A stretch of 64,000 nt of DNA from contig JBBMOA010000004.1 of NCBI GenBank assembly GCA_037954235.1, positions 30,343,420 to 30,407,419 of the forward strand. Reading direction: 5' to 3'. How positions within the stretch are numbered: position 1 is the stretch's first letter; the number at the start of each line of letters is the position of its first letter. The translations under genes and the position numbers were made by a program. Shown piece by piece: positions 44,065 to 55,826 of this stretch. The stretch is from Aulostomus chinensis. Taxonomy: Eukaryota > Chordata > Actinopteri > Syngnathiformes > Aulostomidae. The notes under the pieces were generated by a model. It was not told the origin of the DNA, searched no databases, and was given only the letters and a program-made list of their open reading frames with translations.

Positions 44065-44310
44065 AGCCCATCCATCCATCCATCCATCCATCCATCCATC
44101 CATTCATCCATCCATCCATCCATTTTCTTCCACTTATCCTGTTAAGGGTTGTGGGGTGGGGGGACCTGTCTCCCCAGCTTTCAGCGTGAAGTGGGTTCAC
44201 CCTGGAGGGGTCGCCAGTCCATTGCAGGGCCAACACATAAAGACAGACAACCATTCACACTCACAGTCACACCTAGAGTCAGTTTAGAGTATCAATCAGC
44301 CTCGTCCTCA
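44065..44310 (-). mobile_element. CATC microsatellite and SINE tail, right copy
   Basis: (CATC)n at about 44069-44123, followed by the inverted SINE 3' half; complement of 6660-6930. Confidence 0.75.
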
Positions 44311-44856
44311 TTCTCATGTCTTTCCCACTGAAAAACTTTCACACCTGAAGTGTGAAGCATCGATAAAAGTTAATTTGACAGCACAACAGAAAATCCTAGT
44401 ATATCACTGACATATTCTGTAAAAGAAATGATAGAAGCTGTTGAATTTTTAGAATGAGAAAAAATGTCCCCCAATGAAAGAGTGATGATTCTTTATTTTG
44501 ATTTTGTTCTTCACTCCTACACAAGAGAGGGAAAGTGTCGGCTGGCTGGGAGCAACTGCCTGCTTCAGAATGGGAGGAGCCTCAGGACTTTCCAGTGAGA
44601 GCTGCAAACTTCCACCAGCGCCCACTGCCAGCACGTCTTCATGATGGAGCTGAGAAGAACACAACAACACAAGAGCACTGGAGAGGAGCACAACACTTCT
44701 TTGCTTCCTTGCCACTCTCATATCTGTCTGTACCATCTGGAGCTGGGGGGAGGAGCTTCACATGTTTTTTTTCTTGTTTTTTTTTCCAAAAGGGAATGAC
44801 ATGACTTCCTCTGTATATTAGTATATGAACTACTGAGAATGTTCATCCCCAGTTTT
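44311..44856. other. Stretch without recognisable gene
   Basis: Mirror of 6111-6640, including the same 95-codon open frame, which I do not call. Confidence 0.45.
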
Positions 44857-45788
44857 AAGTTAGAATTAAATGTTAAGTAGAAAAATCTTCCCTCTTCAAT
44901 CCTGTCACTCAGTGATGTAAACTGTTTCAAACAAATTCTACTGTTCAACAGTTCAAGTGTTTCTAATGAAGCTGAATGTGCTCTCTTATACTTTCCTCAA
45001 TTGTGTTTCTTTCATGTCCTCCTGAGATCAAAGACAGAATTCTAGGTACTGTCAAAGCCCTGATGACATCATCAGGAATTCTGACTTTGATATGGAAACT
45101 CTTGCTTTAATTTGAATTTGATCTGACTGAAGTTTTAGTTTAGGTTGCATGAGACTGATGCCCCCCCCCCCCCCCCCGTGACCCTTAAAGGATAAGAATA
45201 GAAAGTGGATGGAGGGATGGACTTAACACTGAAATCAGCTGATCTGATCCACATTCTAATTTTTCCTTTCCCTCTTTAGGAGTCAATGAGAATAGTAGTG
45301 TATATAATAATGTATATACAACCTTGGAGTATCTTTCCAAAGCTTTTAGCATTTCATCTTGTTTCTACTTGTAGTTTTAGTGTCTGGATCTTTTCTTTTT
45401 ATATCCTGCTGTCTGCTCTTTGCTTTTGGAGCTTCCTTCAACAACTACCAAGCCTCCTGGGTAGTGTAGGAAACATGGTCAAGTTCTTCTTACTTTTGCA
45501 GTCACGTCCTGCTCACATTGGTCTGTCTTCATTTTGACTCCTCCCACTGCCACAATGACCAGCCTTTATACACTTGGTGACTGGGGCCCTGGTTGCTGCA
45601 GGCCTCACCACCAGCCTGTGGTTGTGAGCAGGGCAGAACAGAACTGACAGTATCTCACATGCAGGACCTGGGTCAGATCCTGGTGCCAGCTGGGGCACCG
45701 CTTTAACCTGGACCCCCTGGAAGATCTTCTCCAGGAACTCGCTTTTTTGGTTCCATCAAGGCCTGTGAGGATGGTGAAGAGTGATCCA
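44857..45788 (-). repeat. Inverted copy of the 5175-6110 block
   Basis: Third member of the block family, with a poly(C) tract at about 45162-45177. Confidence 0.85.
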
Positions 45789-46556
45789 CCACCAGGCAGC
45801 ACAGTCAGCTGCAGCCATGTTGTTCCACTAGAATCAAGTATGATAGTGAAAGACTGGTGAGTACTTGCTAACTAACACTTCCTGTTTTTATTGCTATTCT
45901 TCCATGAATGTGCTCATGTTGGTTTGTCCCCAACCACAGTTTCAAAGCCATGATGACATCTTTCATTAACAATCAGACATATTTTTTCTCTATTTGGACA
46001 AATAAGGTTTCAACTGACACGGCTGGCCAACGTCCTGGAGTTAATTCAGCCTGTAGAACCAGGTGCTTGATCCTTCTTTTACTAGGCAGGAACAGGCAGC
46101 AGATCCAAGATCAGTAGGTGAAGATGTCTGCTTTGACTGGTAGGAGGAAAGAGAGCAGGAGAGCTGGTCAGAGACAAAGACAGATAATGAAGAAGGAGTG
46201 CTGTATTCTGCTAGCACATGCTAGTCACAGTCAGAGATAATGAGTCTCAGCAGGTAAAGATTCATCACTGATTTCAGAAGATAATTGGATGTTCACTGGA
46301 AGACTATGAATGTTTGTGGGTCAGAGGTGAAAAGAGTACAAGAGCACCTGTTGTGTGTGATGGGGCACCAACATACAAGAAGTTTTATACATTTTGAGCG
46401 AAAAAGCGTGAATCTTCAAGTAAAGAATTAAAATTATTTAAGTAACAATGAGGTCTCTGTAATAAAACAAAAGGGACAATGACTACCTCACCATTTCCAC
46501 CCCTCTTTAACAGATTCACATTTCAAAACAATCAGGTTTATTTTGTTCCCTTCTTT
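45789..46556. other. Stretch without recognisable gene
   Basis: Mirror of 4407-5174; no supported feature. Confidence 0.45.
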
Positions 46557-46618
46557 TAGCAGAGGATGGTTTTGATCCATCAACCTCTGGGTTCTGAGCC
46601 CAGCACGCTTCCTCTGTA
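46557..46618 (-). pseudogene. Initiator tRNA-Met relic, right copy
   Basis: Minus-strand copy of 4345-4406 with anticodon CAG and a better 3' end (CTCTGCTA). The 5' end is replaced as in the left copy. Confidence 0.7.
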
Positions 46619-46708
46619 AATCCATATTTTGGGTTCTGGCTTGTTCTGCTTTTCATTTTGTGTTTGTATTAAAGTTCTATTGCTGAAAAAAGTTTTTTTT
46701 GCCTTTTT

Positions 46709-46748
<40 letters not shown>
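46709..46748. repeat. (AC)n microsatellite
   Basis: A pure AC run of 40 bases; the left-arm counterpart (about 4239-4252, GT) is only about 14 bases. Confidence 0.95.
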
Positions 46749-46750
<2 letters not shown>

Positions 46751-47021
46751 CCAGTGACTAATCCATATTTTCATCACTTAAACCACCACTGGAGTATTGA
46801 AAGAGATTCCACATGTTGGTCAACCAGAGAAGCTTCACCTGGTGACGCTCATCCAACCATGCATGAAGGTCAAGCTGCATTATCTGCTGTGCTCATTAGC
46901 AGGGGAATTAGCTGAAATGGTCAGTATCAGTAACAGGGTGACACTTTATCACAGCAGTGGACAAACATCAGCATTCATCACACAGCAGCTCCTCTGATCA
47001 ACAGAACAAGCTGAAGTATTC

Positions 47022-47094
47022 TGGAGAATGAGGGCATGGATCCCTCTACCTCTCACATGCTAAGCTAGCACTCTACCATTGGAGCTAATTCCCC
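47022..47094 (-). tRNA. tRNA-Ala(AGC)-like gene, right copy
   Basis: Reverse complement of 3891-3963 without a visible change, including the A-G mismatch in the anticodon stem. Same caution applies on activity. Confidence 0.75.
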
Positions 47095-47160
47095 TGCTAA
47101 TGAGCACTGCAAATAATGCAGCTTGACCTTCAGATTTGAGGGAAGAAAACCTTGAAACAT

Positions 47161-47534
47161 TCATTCATCTTCTTCCACTTATTCCTGTTCAGGGTCTCGG
47201 GGGAAGCTGGAGCCTATCCCAGTGTCTACGGGCAAAAGGCAGCGTTCACCCTGGACCAGTCACCAGTCCATCACAGGGCCAACATACAGGGACAAACAAC
47301 CTTTCACACTCACATTCATACCTACAGTCAATTTAGAGAATCCAATCAGCCTTTTCCCCAAATTGCACGTCTTTAGACTGTGGGAGGAAGCCGGAGTACC
47401 AGAGAGAACCCACACAGGCACGGGGAGAACTTGCAGACTCTACACAAGAAGATACTGCGCCCGAGCCGGTACTCGAACCCAGAACTTTCTCGCTGTGAGG
47501 CCAAAGTGCTAACCACTGCACCACCCTGCAGCCC
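47161..47534 (-). mobile_element. tRNA-derived SINE-like repeat, right copy
   Basis: Inverse of the insertion at 3453-3824 with the same target-site duplication (CCTTGAAACAT at 47150-47160 and 47535-47545). Confidence 0.85.
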
Positions 47535-47545
47535 CCTTGAAACAT

Positions 47546-48039
47546 GATGATGTTATTATTTATGTCTTTAATGCACCCAAACCTTTATTTTTCAGGGGTT
47601 TTGAGTGGTTCTGGGTCATGAATCAAAATTTGAATTGGACAAAAATTTCATGCAGGGTCACTGGGGCCTCACGTTTCATGTTCTCAACAGATTGAAACTG
47701 TAGAGTGTGTGACATGTGGTGTGTTTGTCAAGTTCATCAAGGACAGTAAACATGAGCAGGTCTAGATTCACCTCCATCTTTGGAGGTTGTTGAATTTCCT
47801 CCTGAGGACCGTCAGGCTGTTTCCTTACTTTGCTGTGACACAACAGCAGACAGCAACAAGGACTGCTGTAGTGCACTTGGTAAAATCACCATCTGTAGAC
47901 TGGACCAATATGCTGATGTGATCCTTTGATTAATTTCGGATCAGTCAGAGATCAAAGACTGAAGCAGGAGATCAATGCTCAGCATTCAGAGATCAAAGAC
48001 TCCTGGAGCGTTGCCCTCTCTTGTCTTTGGGCCTGGATG
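47546..48039. repeat. Low-copy segment, right copy
   Basis: Mirror of 2926-3440, including degenerate GATCAAAG-type motif units at about 47945-48000. Confidence 0.55.
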
Positions 48040-49250
48040 TTAATGAATGTTTTACACATTTCTTTTTAAGAAAAAACTTGCATGACATTTCAAGGAGTTT
48101 TTCCTGCCAATACAGGACAACACCCACTCACAAACCAGTGCTGGACAAGTTCCTTCAAAGCTGTAATGCCTTATTTCTTACTTGTTACTGTCATTTTAAA
48201 ATAATTGGTTCCATTACGATTGTGTCTGCCAGCGCTTGGTGACTGTACAGGAGGTCTGGGGACCGCAGGGCCACAACAAGCCCATTTCCTCAACTCTCCA
48301 TTTAGTACAGAGGTCCCCAAGTACGGACCAGTGAGGATAAATGTGATCGTGGAGAAGTCTGTTTGTTCTTCAACTGGTCCAACTTGATGGTGAGATCTGT
48401 GACGCCATCTTGTGATAGTGGATTCATTTATCTGCTATTTCAACACATTCAAGTTCATTATCCCTACATGTCAAAATACATTTGGTGTGGAGTTTTACTT
48501 TCTGGCCTCAATCATAATGTGTGCATTTATTCTTCATGAACATTTCTCAGCTTTGTAAGTTTATGATATTTTGTCTTCCTCTGTTTTCTATTCCATTGTT
48601 GTTGATGATTCTATTGCAGGTTTGAGTTCCCTGTTGACTGAAGCAGAAACAGGAACAAAAAGCTGGAGGTGGTCAGAGCTCCAAGTTGGGACGCTGATAT
48701 TAAAGTAGGAGATGAACACATCCAGGTTAGCCATCACTCTCAGAACCTGCTACTTTACCTCTTCAGAATGTAGCAGCATAGCATAGCTTCATCTCACCGG
48801 TTAGTGGCCCACTTTGATGTCTGGGATATGAGGTTAAAGGTTCTTTACAGCTCTGAATGAAGGGTTTATAAAGTGTTAACAATGCCATGAATAACACAAG
48901 CATTCAGTAATCCTTGATAAAGGAGACTCACCATCAAGTTGGACAAGTTGAAGAACAAAAGGACTTCTACACTATCACATTTATCCTCACTGGTCCATAC
49001 TTGGGGACCTCTGTACTAAATGGAGAGTTGAGGAAATGGGCTTGATGTGGCCCTGCGGTCCACAGACCTCCTGTGCAGTCACCAAGCGCTGGCAGACACT
49101 ATCGTGATGGAACCAATTATTTTAAAATGACAGTAACAAGTAAGAAATAAGGCATGACAGCTTTGAAGGAACTTGTCCAGCACTGGTTTGTGAGTGGGTG
49201 TTGTCCTGTATTGGCAGGAAAAACTCCTTGAAATGTTTTTTCTTCAAAAG
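48040..49250. repeat. Local inverted repeat, right copy
   Basis: Mirror of 1735-2925: arms about 48050-48390 and 48930-49250. Confidence 0.75.
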
Positions 49251-51003
49251 AAATGTGTCCTTCTCATGTTGAGCTGTGGCCATCAGCTGACTGCTTTTCT
49301 TGCCACTGCCTTGCTGGCAGGAAAAGCCTGAGCAGAAATGAAGAGTGAGTTCAAGGCAGTAGATTTCACTCCATAGTTTAGGCCTTCATCCAGCAAGGAA
49401 CCATAAATGATGATGTCAGCACTCCTCCAGCACTGCGATGCAGCTTAGAGAGGTCGGAGAACCACATGACTTCTCTCACTGGTTATTGATGTTTATCTGT
49501 GTCTATATATAATTTATGTCATGTATATATTTGTATATTAATATGTTATTCATGTTACATAAAACATGTTAAACACGGAACGGCGTGGACACAACAAATG
49601 AACTGGTTCAGAGACACGAGGCAAAAAAAGCTGGATGAACTCTTCTTCATTCCAAAAATGACTTCACCCTTGAACACTGACGTCAGGTCATTTTATAGGG
49701 TCCTCCATTTTTTCATTTATGTGACGTTGCATATTGGGAAATAATTATAAAAAAATATATATTTTGATGAAAACTATATTTGATCAGGAAAACTACATTG
49801 GGTCAAATAAATCCATCGTTCGTGACGGTGTTACTAATTTTAACTTTAGTGCTCTGGTGCTGATTGCCTCATTAAGATCTTCATGAAGAAATAAACTGAG
49901 ATTTGTAAAAATGTTTTTTTTTTTTTTTTTTTTTTTACAGAGTTGGCAGTTTGAGCATTGAATCTTTTTGTGTTGAGAACAAACCCTCAAAGCCTTCATG
50001 TTTCAGTTTGCTTCACAGCTAACAGACAAACACCTCTTAGCCTGGTTCTGGTAGTCCAGGTTTAAACACCAACACAAGGATTTTATGCTGATTTCTTCAC
50101 ATGCAGCTGAAATCTAGACTTCAAGTGTTCATGTGAGGTTACAGCTTCACGCCTATTTAGTTTTCAACAAATATTACGTCACTTTTATGCATTGAGCTCA
50201 CTAACGAACTTTAGTCTCAGTAGCTGAATCTGTTAGGGGGAAGGCAGTGTGGACCGGCAGGAGCCTCCTACAAAATGCAATGGAGAGAAGAAGAAATCCT
50301 GAGGAGTCGCTATGAGATTGAAGTGTTAAAGACGTGGCTCCTTTGGTGGTGATAGGATTTGAGCTATTGACTCTATTTTTAGTTTATTTCAATGTTATTG
50401 CAAACATCAGCTGCTCACTTATCAGCTAGCAAGTAAACAACAGTATTGTTCAGTGTGCTAGCTGAAGTAGACCGAGCGGTCAGTTGAGTCTTTATTTCCA
50501 TGTGTGCTCATGGTAGCAGGGGTTTAGATTTCTAAATGTAACCCTTTTACCACCGGCTCCAATATTAAAACCCACCTTAGGCTTACAGGGAACACTTTAA
50601 CTCATTTCAAATATCTTGTATGGTAAAAGTCCCATCTGGAATAATTAATATCAATCTAGGGCAATGTATGATTCTCACTCTTAAATATTCAAATGGAGGC
50701 TATGGGGAGTACACTTGACCTTTAAACTCTGCTGTAAAGCTTCAGTAACAACACACAAATTCAATGAAACAACACAAGATTTCAGTTTAGAAAATGTATT
50801 AAAGGCTTGCAGAAAAACACATTCAAACCTTGAATAAACAAGACTATAGAAAATAAAAAGAAGAACCCCGGGGTATATTGTTTGTCTTTTTTTCAACTGT
50901 CTAATTTTATTTCGAGTGCACTCATGTTTACTTTCGTTGGCCCGCTTTAATTGGAGCTCATGATGGAAACCTTTACCAGATCCCCCCGTGTGTCGGTGAA
51001 GTC
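49251..51003. other. Outer part of right arm, no gene seen
   Basis: Mirror of 1-1734. A poly(T) run of about 21 bases at 49916-49936 is new relative to the left arm. On the minus strand a splice-donor-like site (CTG/GTAAAG) follows at 50977, directly downstream of the CpG island. Confidence 0.55.
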
Positions 51004-51425
51004 AACAATACCGGACCGCAGCCGATGAATCCCTCGCTCGTTATGGCAGCAACCGTCCCGCTCGCAGCAGCCCGCAGCAACAGACCTCCGTGACTCGGCA
51101 GCAGCGGCACATCCTCCGTTAACGACTCTCTCCCGAGGCGACTATCCGAAGCTCCTGTCCCGTCCGTGCAGCGTCGTCTCCCTTCAGCGTGGACAGCGTT
51201 AGCCTAGCTCCCGCTAGCTTCTGTAACTGGACTTGCCTGGTGCTCAAAACACAATCGGTGGCGGAGAATCCGACTCACGCACTCCGATCACGTCGGTCAA
51301 TTACAGTTCACAGTCCGTTACCGATAAAAACTCCTCTCCGACGACACACAGTCTCGAAACTCCGATAACGTTACGCCATTCACACGACGCTCCTTCCTCG
51401 CGCTCGTTTCTCCCGGAAGTGTAAA
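51004..51425 (-). promoter_or_regulatory. CpG island, probable promoter
   Basis: CpG is very frequent here in contrast to the whole window around it. An ETS-type site CCGGAAGTG lies at 51413-51421. A donor-like site on the minus strand at 50977 suggests an untranslated first exon reading leftwards into the palindrome arm; direction is inferred. No coding exon follows that I can recognise. Whether the left arm has a matching island cannot be seen because it would lie before base 1. Confidence 0.6.
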
Positions 51426-51815
51426 CACTAAAGGTCATGAACTCACGCACGTAACCTAACGTAATAGAATTACTTTAACATTTTTGAAAGACATTCACAC
51501 CCCGTGAAATTACGTTTTTTTGAAAGTTACTAATTTTAAACAAATTTTATTTACATTTTAATATCTTCTTCATAACAAATACTTATTTATGTAAATAAAT
51601 TTTAGCTTAACCATGAACTGGCATTTTATTCTTAATTTATTCCTGTGAAAATCATGAAATAAATACCACTGATTTATCAGAGTATTACATAAACCTAGGA
51701 TTAAATTAAAGCTGCAGTCAGCGTTGTTTGGGCCTGAGCCTCCTCCCGCCCACCGGGGCCGAGTAGCAGGGGTCGTCCTGAATCCAGTGATGAATTTTAT
51801 GAAAGCAGTGGGACT
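51426..51815. other. AT-rich stretch without recognisable gene
   Basis: No supported feature; possibly the flank of the next element. Confidence 0.45.
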
Positions 51816-51819
51816 TGTA

Positions 51820-52300
51820 CACTGCAAGCAACTGCTGTAAATTTACTACAAGATTTCAATAGTATCACCGTTTATAAAAATACAGTACTTTGCCGTTAAT
51901 TCTAATAGGAATCTGTTAAATTACACCCCATGACTGTTTAACAGAACTATGCTGTAATGCTAAAATACAGTACTTCACTGTAAATAAATCAACAGTATCT
52001 TTGCCTTATGGACGCAAGGAGAATCTCCTGATCTGCATGTGAGGCAAGAGCCTTGGTTTTCGTCATCCATCTCAATCTCAATCATTTGGTGAGTAGCGAT
52101 TGCATTTATTGTAGACACTGGCGCAAAGTCTGTAGGCCAGTGGAGGCTAAGTGAAGTTTCCAGTTTGTGTGGCGACACACACGAGTGGGGGGTGCACTTA
52201 TTAAAATATAATAGTGACCAAAGCCGGACAACGCCACCTTGGGAATTTTGCCCAAGGAAATAGTTAACGTACCGACCAAAAGGCATTCACAGGTTCATTT
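51820..52300 (-). mobile_element. Possible CACTA-like element end
   Basis: At about 51820 the sequence CACTGCAAGCAACTGC, followed by many TACAGTA/ACTGTAAAT motifs (51830-51990), resembles a CACTA terminus with its subterminal repeats. A 103-codon minus-strand frame (52286-51975) ends beside it, with blocks GRYVNYFLGQNSQGG and IEIEMDDENQGSCLTC, possibly the end of an element-encoded protein. I do not see the other terminus. Confidence 0.4.
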
Positions 52301-53095
52301 ACTAATTGGCAGGAGATGTGGTTCCATGACAAAAATATTTTACTGTAAACAGGCCAGCAGATTAAAAAGAGAACAAGAATAAATCTAAACAAGTCTGGAG
52401 CTTACCAGTGGGGGGGAGGGATCCCAAGACAGAAGACACCCTGATCAATTGGGACATCACATTTAAAAAAAAAAACCCACACATGATTAAAGCAAAACAG
52501 GGGTGCACAGCACACAAGAGGAAAAGAGACGCCAGGACCGTGAGCTTCCAGTACCTGAAACGAAATGACAAGAATTATAATTTAACACCAAAACTAAAAA
52601 AAACACAAAAACCAGAACAAAACTCAAACCACAATTTAAAAATTAATTCGAGAAACAAGATTTAATTATTAAACACAAATTAGCAAGGAAAAATAATACA
52701 ACCCAAAATAACCAGAAACGAGTTCATTTCTCCATTGCTAGACCAGGGAGCTAACGGATAGCCGTCCAGCAGCTTGCTACACCCTGAAGCCCAAGCGGAG
52801 GAATGGGAAACAATGCAGATCCAAACCTTCAGAGCACCATGAAGGACAGTTCAGTGGCGCCACACGGTGGACATCAGGATCTGGCAGACCCTGGTTAAAC
52901 AAGGTGAATTACTGAAACAACCTCCAGTTCAACACACAGCGGATTCCAATTCGTTAACACAGAAGCAGAGCACTCCAGTGAACACAGTAAACAGTGAACA
53001 AACAAACAAGCAAAACATGTGTAGATGGCCAGTAGGTCGCAGAACAGGCTAGTAGCAGAGCAGGCTAATAGAGCAGGAGCCTGTAACAAAGCAGG
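52301..53095. other. Stretch without recognisable gene
   Basis: A-rich, with short open frames lacking domain signals. The last 100 bases hold degenerate precursors of the minisatellite (GCAGAGCAGG-like phrases). Confidence 0.45.
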
Positions 53096-53317
53096 GTAGT
53101 CTGTAGCAAAACAGCAGCCAGCGCAAAGCAGGGTAGTCTGTAGCAAAACAGCAGCCAGAGCAAAGCAGGGTAGTCTGTAGCAAAACAGCAGCCAGAGCAA
53201 AGCAGGGTAGTCTGTAGCAAAACAGCAGCCAGAGCAAAGCAGGGTAGTCTGTAGCAAAACAGCAGCCAGAGCAAAGCAGGGTAGTCTGTAGCAAAACAGC
53301 AGCCAGAGCAAAGCAGG
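53096..53317. repeat. 37-bp minisatellite, six units
   Basis: The unit begins GTAGTCTGTAGCAAAACAGC and repeats at 53096, 53133, 53170, 53207, 53244 and 53281, near-identical. Because 37 is not a multiple of three, the minus strand is open in all three frames and gives a false 172-codon frame repeating the phrase LLQTTLLC. Confidence 0.95.
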
Positions 53318-54600
53318 AGCATCTAGCAAAGCAGGATAGTCTGGCAAGACAGCGCCCGGTAGCAAAGCAGCAGCTAGTTCTTCCTCAGTGTCACGGCTCA
53401 CCAGCTGTGCCAATCAGGTGTAGATCGCACGCATGCAGAGCAAAGGGTTTCACTGCTAGTATGCTGTGGCAAACAGCCTCTGCACGTCAGATGGGGGGGG
53501 GGGGGGTGTTTCCCCACTAGCGGCGATTAAGGGACCGTGTCCCAAAAGCCGGACGCCTACAATTAAACATGTGAATATGAAAAACGTGCATGATCAGCAT
53601 GCAACACGAGCTACAGGGAGCTACTGCTACATACCAGCACAGACGGTGGCGAGAAGGCAGACGTGAGGCGATCAGAGGCGGAAGCGAGGTGACCAGGAAG
53701 TGGGAGGACCGCGGACCCCAAGAGCAAGAGATTGACCAGGTAGATGCTGCCCCTATTTATAGAGCAGCGCCTCACACTGGTTGGCTAATGATGGTACAAG
53801 CCAAGTCAGGCATCACCAACCAGTCTCACTGCTAGGATGGGACCTCTCATCCTGCCACATTTGCATTGATAATTACACTCGGTGCACATCATGCTAGCCA
53901 GATTTAGCAGCTAGCCAAAATGTTGAAAATGCTTGCAAATTAATCCAAAAAACACAGAGAGTTGACTTTACTTTTTACATCTCGAGCCTCCACAAATTAA
54001 TGTGTGCGACATCTGTATTTTGCCTGTGAATTCATGAAGCTTTCTGATAGTCTGAACCATTTTACAGTACACACAATATACGTGTCACACAACAGTTAAG
54101 TCGGTTCATATTAAGATGAGTGCACACTGACTGTGTTTACATGCAATTACGTTCCTCCATCTTGTGCTAGGCTACTGCTCTGGCATGAGTCTGTCTGATG
54201 GCATGATTACAGTGTACTTAAGGCCATAGATCAGAAGCTGTGGTTGTATTTGTTTAAAAAAGAGTGGTTTTAGCATCGTTCAAGTGCCTGCTCATTTGTG
54301 TTGATTTTTCTTTGTCTCTGACATTGCCTACAGATGCAGGAGCCTATTTTCCAGCTGCCCTGATCCTAGTAAGTACTTGCCTGTCCATCACATTTCACAG
54401 TTAATCAGTTATTTTTTCAGACCTCAAACATTGAAATAGACAACTATGTTATCTGGTCAAAGAAGCTGTTTTTTTCTTCTTCTTCTTCTCTTCTCTTTTC
54501 TCCCTCTTTTCTTGGATCTCCAACACTACATCTACATGTATATATTTGATGGCTTATAATGTCTCATTCATCTGAGTGAGTTCCAACACTCCTTTTTTAG
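53318..54600. other. Stretch without recognisable gene
   Basis: A poly(G) tract lies at about 53493-53506. Otherwise I see no RNA gene, domain or element end. Confidence 0.45.
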
Positions 54601-54639
54601 GCGCTTCATTGGAATAAATCCTGAGAGTGTCTGCATGTT

Positions 54640-54880
54640 TTCCCTGTGCTGGTTCTCTCCAGGTACTCCAGCTTCCTTCCACAGTCCAAAGACATGCAAA
54701 TGGAAATGCAACTCTAAATTGACCGTAGGTATGGCTGTGAGTGTGAATGGTTGTCTGTCAATATTTGTTGGCTGCGGTGGACTGCGATGGACCACTGACC
54801 TGTCCAAGGTAATGTCCCCTCTGGGATAGGCTCCAGCCCCACCCTGTGACCCTTAACAGGATAAGCGGAAAAATGGATGG

Positions 54881-54914
<34 letters not shown>

Positions 54915-54925
54915 AGATGGGTGGG
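54640..54925 (+). mobile_element. SINE 3' fragment with GATG tail
   Basis: The 3' two-thirds of the tRNA-derived fish repeat ('ctctaaattgaccgtaggta', 'gggataggctccagcccc', 'ccttaacaggataagcgg'), ending in a GATG microsatellite at about 54873-54920. Degenerate and without a head. Confidence 0.8.
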
Positions 54926-54992
54926 TGATCACTCACAGGACTGTGAGTCTCTCACTCTGACCACTTCATGCTATGGGACTTACACTGACGTA

Positions 54993-55065
54993 ACCTGATT
55001 AGCTCAGTCAGTCGAGCATGAGACTCTTAGTCTCAGGGTTGTTGGTTCAAGCCCCATGTTGGGTG
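54993..55065 (+). tRNA. tRNA-Lys(CTT)-like gene
   Basis: The 73 bases ACCTGATTAGCTCAGTCAG ... GTTGGGTG. The anticodon stem TGAGA/TCTCA is perfect around CTCTTAG (CTT). The acceptor pairs through several wobble pairs and the T stem has one T-C mismatch; the D loop has one extra base relative to usual tRNA-Lys. Probably a pseudogene or weak gene; not followed by a clear T run. Confidence 0.6.
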
Positions 55066-55264
55066 TTGATCTTAAACACCACTGCTTGTCCTCTCAGTTT
55101 TGAAAGCTTTGTTTGTAAATTGTCAGAAAAATCAGTGAATAAACAATACAAACTTAGGCTTTGTCAGAAATTCCATGCTTCCAAACTAACCAATATGAAA
55201 AAAACAAAAGGTGAGACTTTTTCATGCATTCGAAAAATTTGTATGCGCTTCATTGTATCCGCTT
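55066..55264. other. Gap without gene
   Basis: No supported feature. Confidence 0.4.
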
Positions 55265-55510
55265 TCTATACTTCCATGCATCCCAGCTTATTTCTGTTAA
55301 GGGTTGCAGGGGGAGGCTGGAGCCTTTCCCAGTGGCTTTCAGGTGAGAGGCAGGTTTCACCCTGGACAGGTAGCCAGTCCATTGCAGACAGAATACCCAC
55401 GCAGGCACGGAGAGAACATGCACACACCACACAGAAAGAACCTGTGCTCGAGCCAGGACTTGAACTTGCTTTGAGGCGACACTGTTAACAACGGTACCAC
55501 CGTGCCACCC
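55265..55510 (-). mobile_element. tRNA-derived SINE-like repeat, degenerate
   Basis: Inverted copy: on the minus strand GGGTGGCACGGTGGTACC head, then a broken B-box region, 'tctccgtgcctgcgtgggta' and a tail at about 55270. More diverged than the arm copies. Confidence 0.75.
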
Positions 55511-55826
55511 ATTGACTGTAACACATTGTAAACAATATACACTCTTGTTATCATACAACATGTAGCCCTGTACAAAAATCAAATAAATTACATCGCATAA
55601 AAAGCATAAAAAGATGTGTTAAAAAGTTCAAAAATAAATAGAGTTCATGATCTTTAAAATTGGTTATAATGTGAGCAGGTTAAAAGCATAAATATAATAT
55701 GTAACATTTAAAAAGTAAAACTATTTACAGTTAAAAAATAAATTCATATAAAGGTCTTTAAGTTCTCTGAGTCTGTAAAAGATCAGTGATCTGAGAATAA
55801 GGAGAGGGGAAGAAGCCGTGTTTATA

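Larger units (their letters stand above)
34220..51003. repeat. Right arm of giant palindrome
   Basis: The reverse complement of 1-16778; see that entry for anchors. Differences include absence of the SINE at 13491, extra pieces near 34600-34690, 37975-38120, 39240-39295 and 43003-43162, a damaged tRNA-Arg and a poly(T) run near 49916. Total arm lengths are nearly equal (16784 against 16778) because the indels cancel. Confidence 0.95.

Noticed and set aside
51233..51424. 63-codon Ser/Thr-rich frame in the CpG island
   Set aside because: Composition reflects the CpG-rich DNA; there is no domain and no exon border support.
53096..53317. Regular repeats resembling a CRISPR array
   Set aside because: Units are contiguous without unique spacers, and the genome is vertebrate.
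52895..53413. 172-codon minus-strand open frame with repeated Leu/Ala/Cys-rich phrase
   Set aside because: It is produced by the 37-bp minisatellite; all frames are open and there is no domain or start context.
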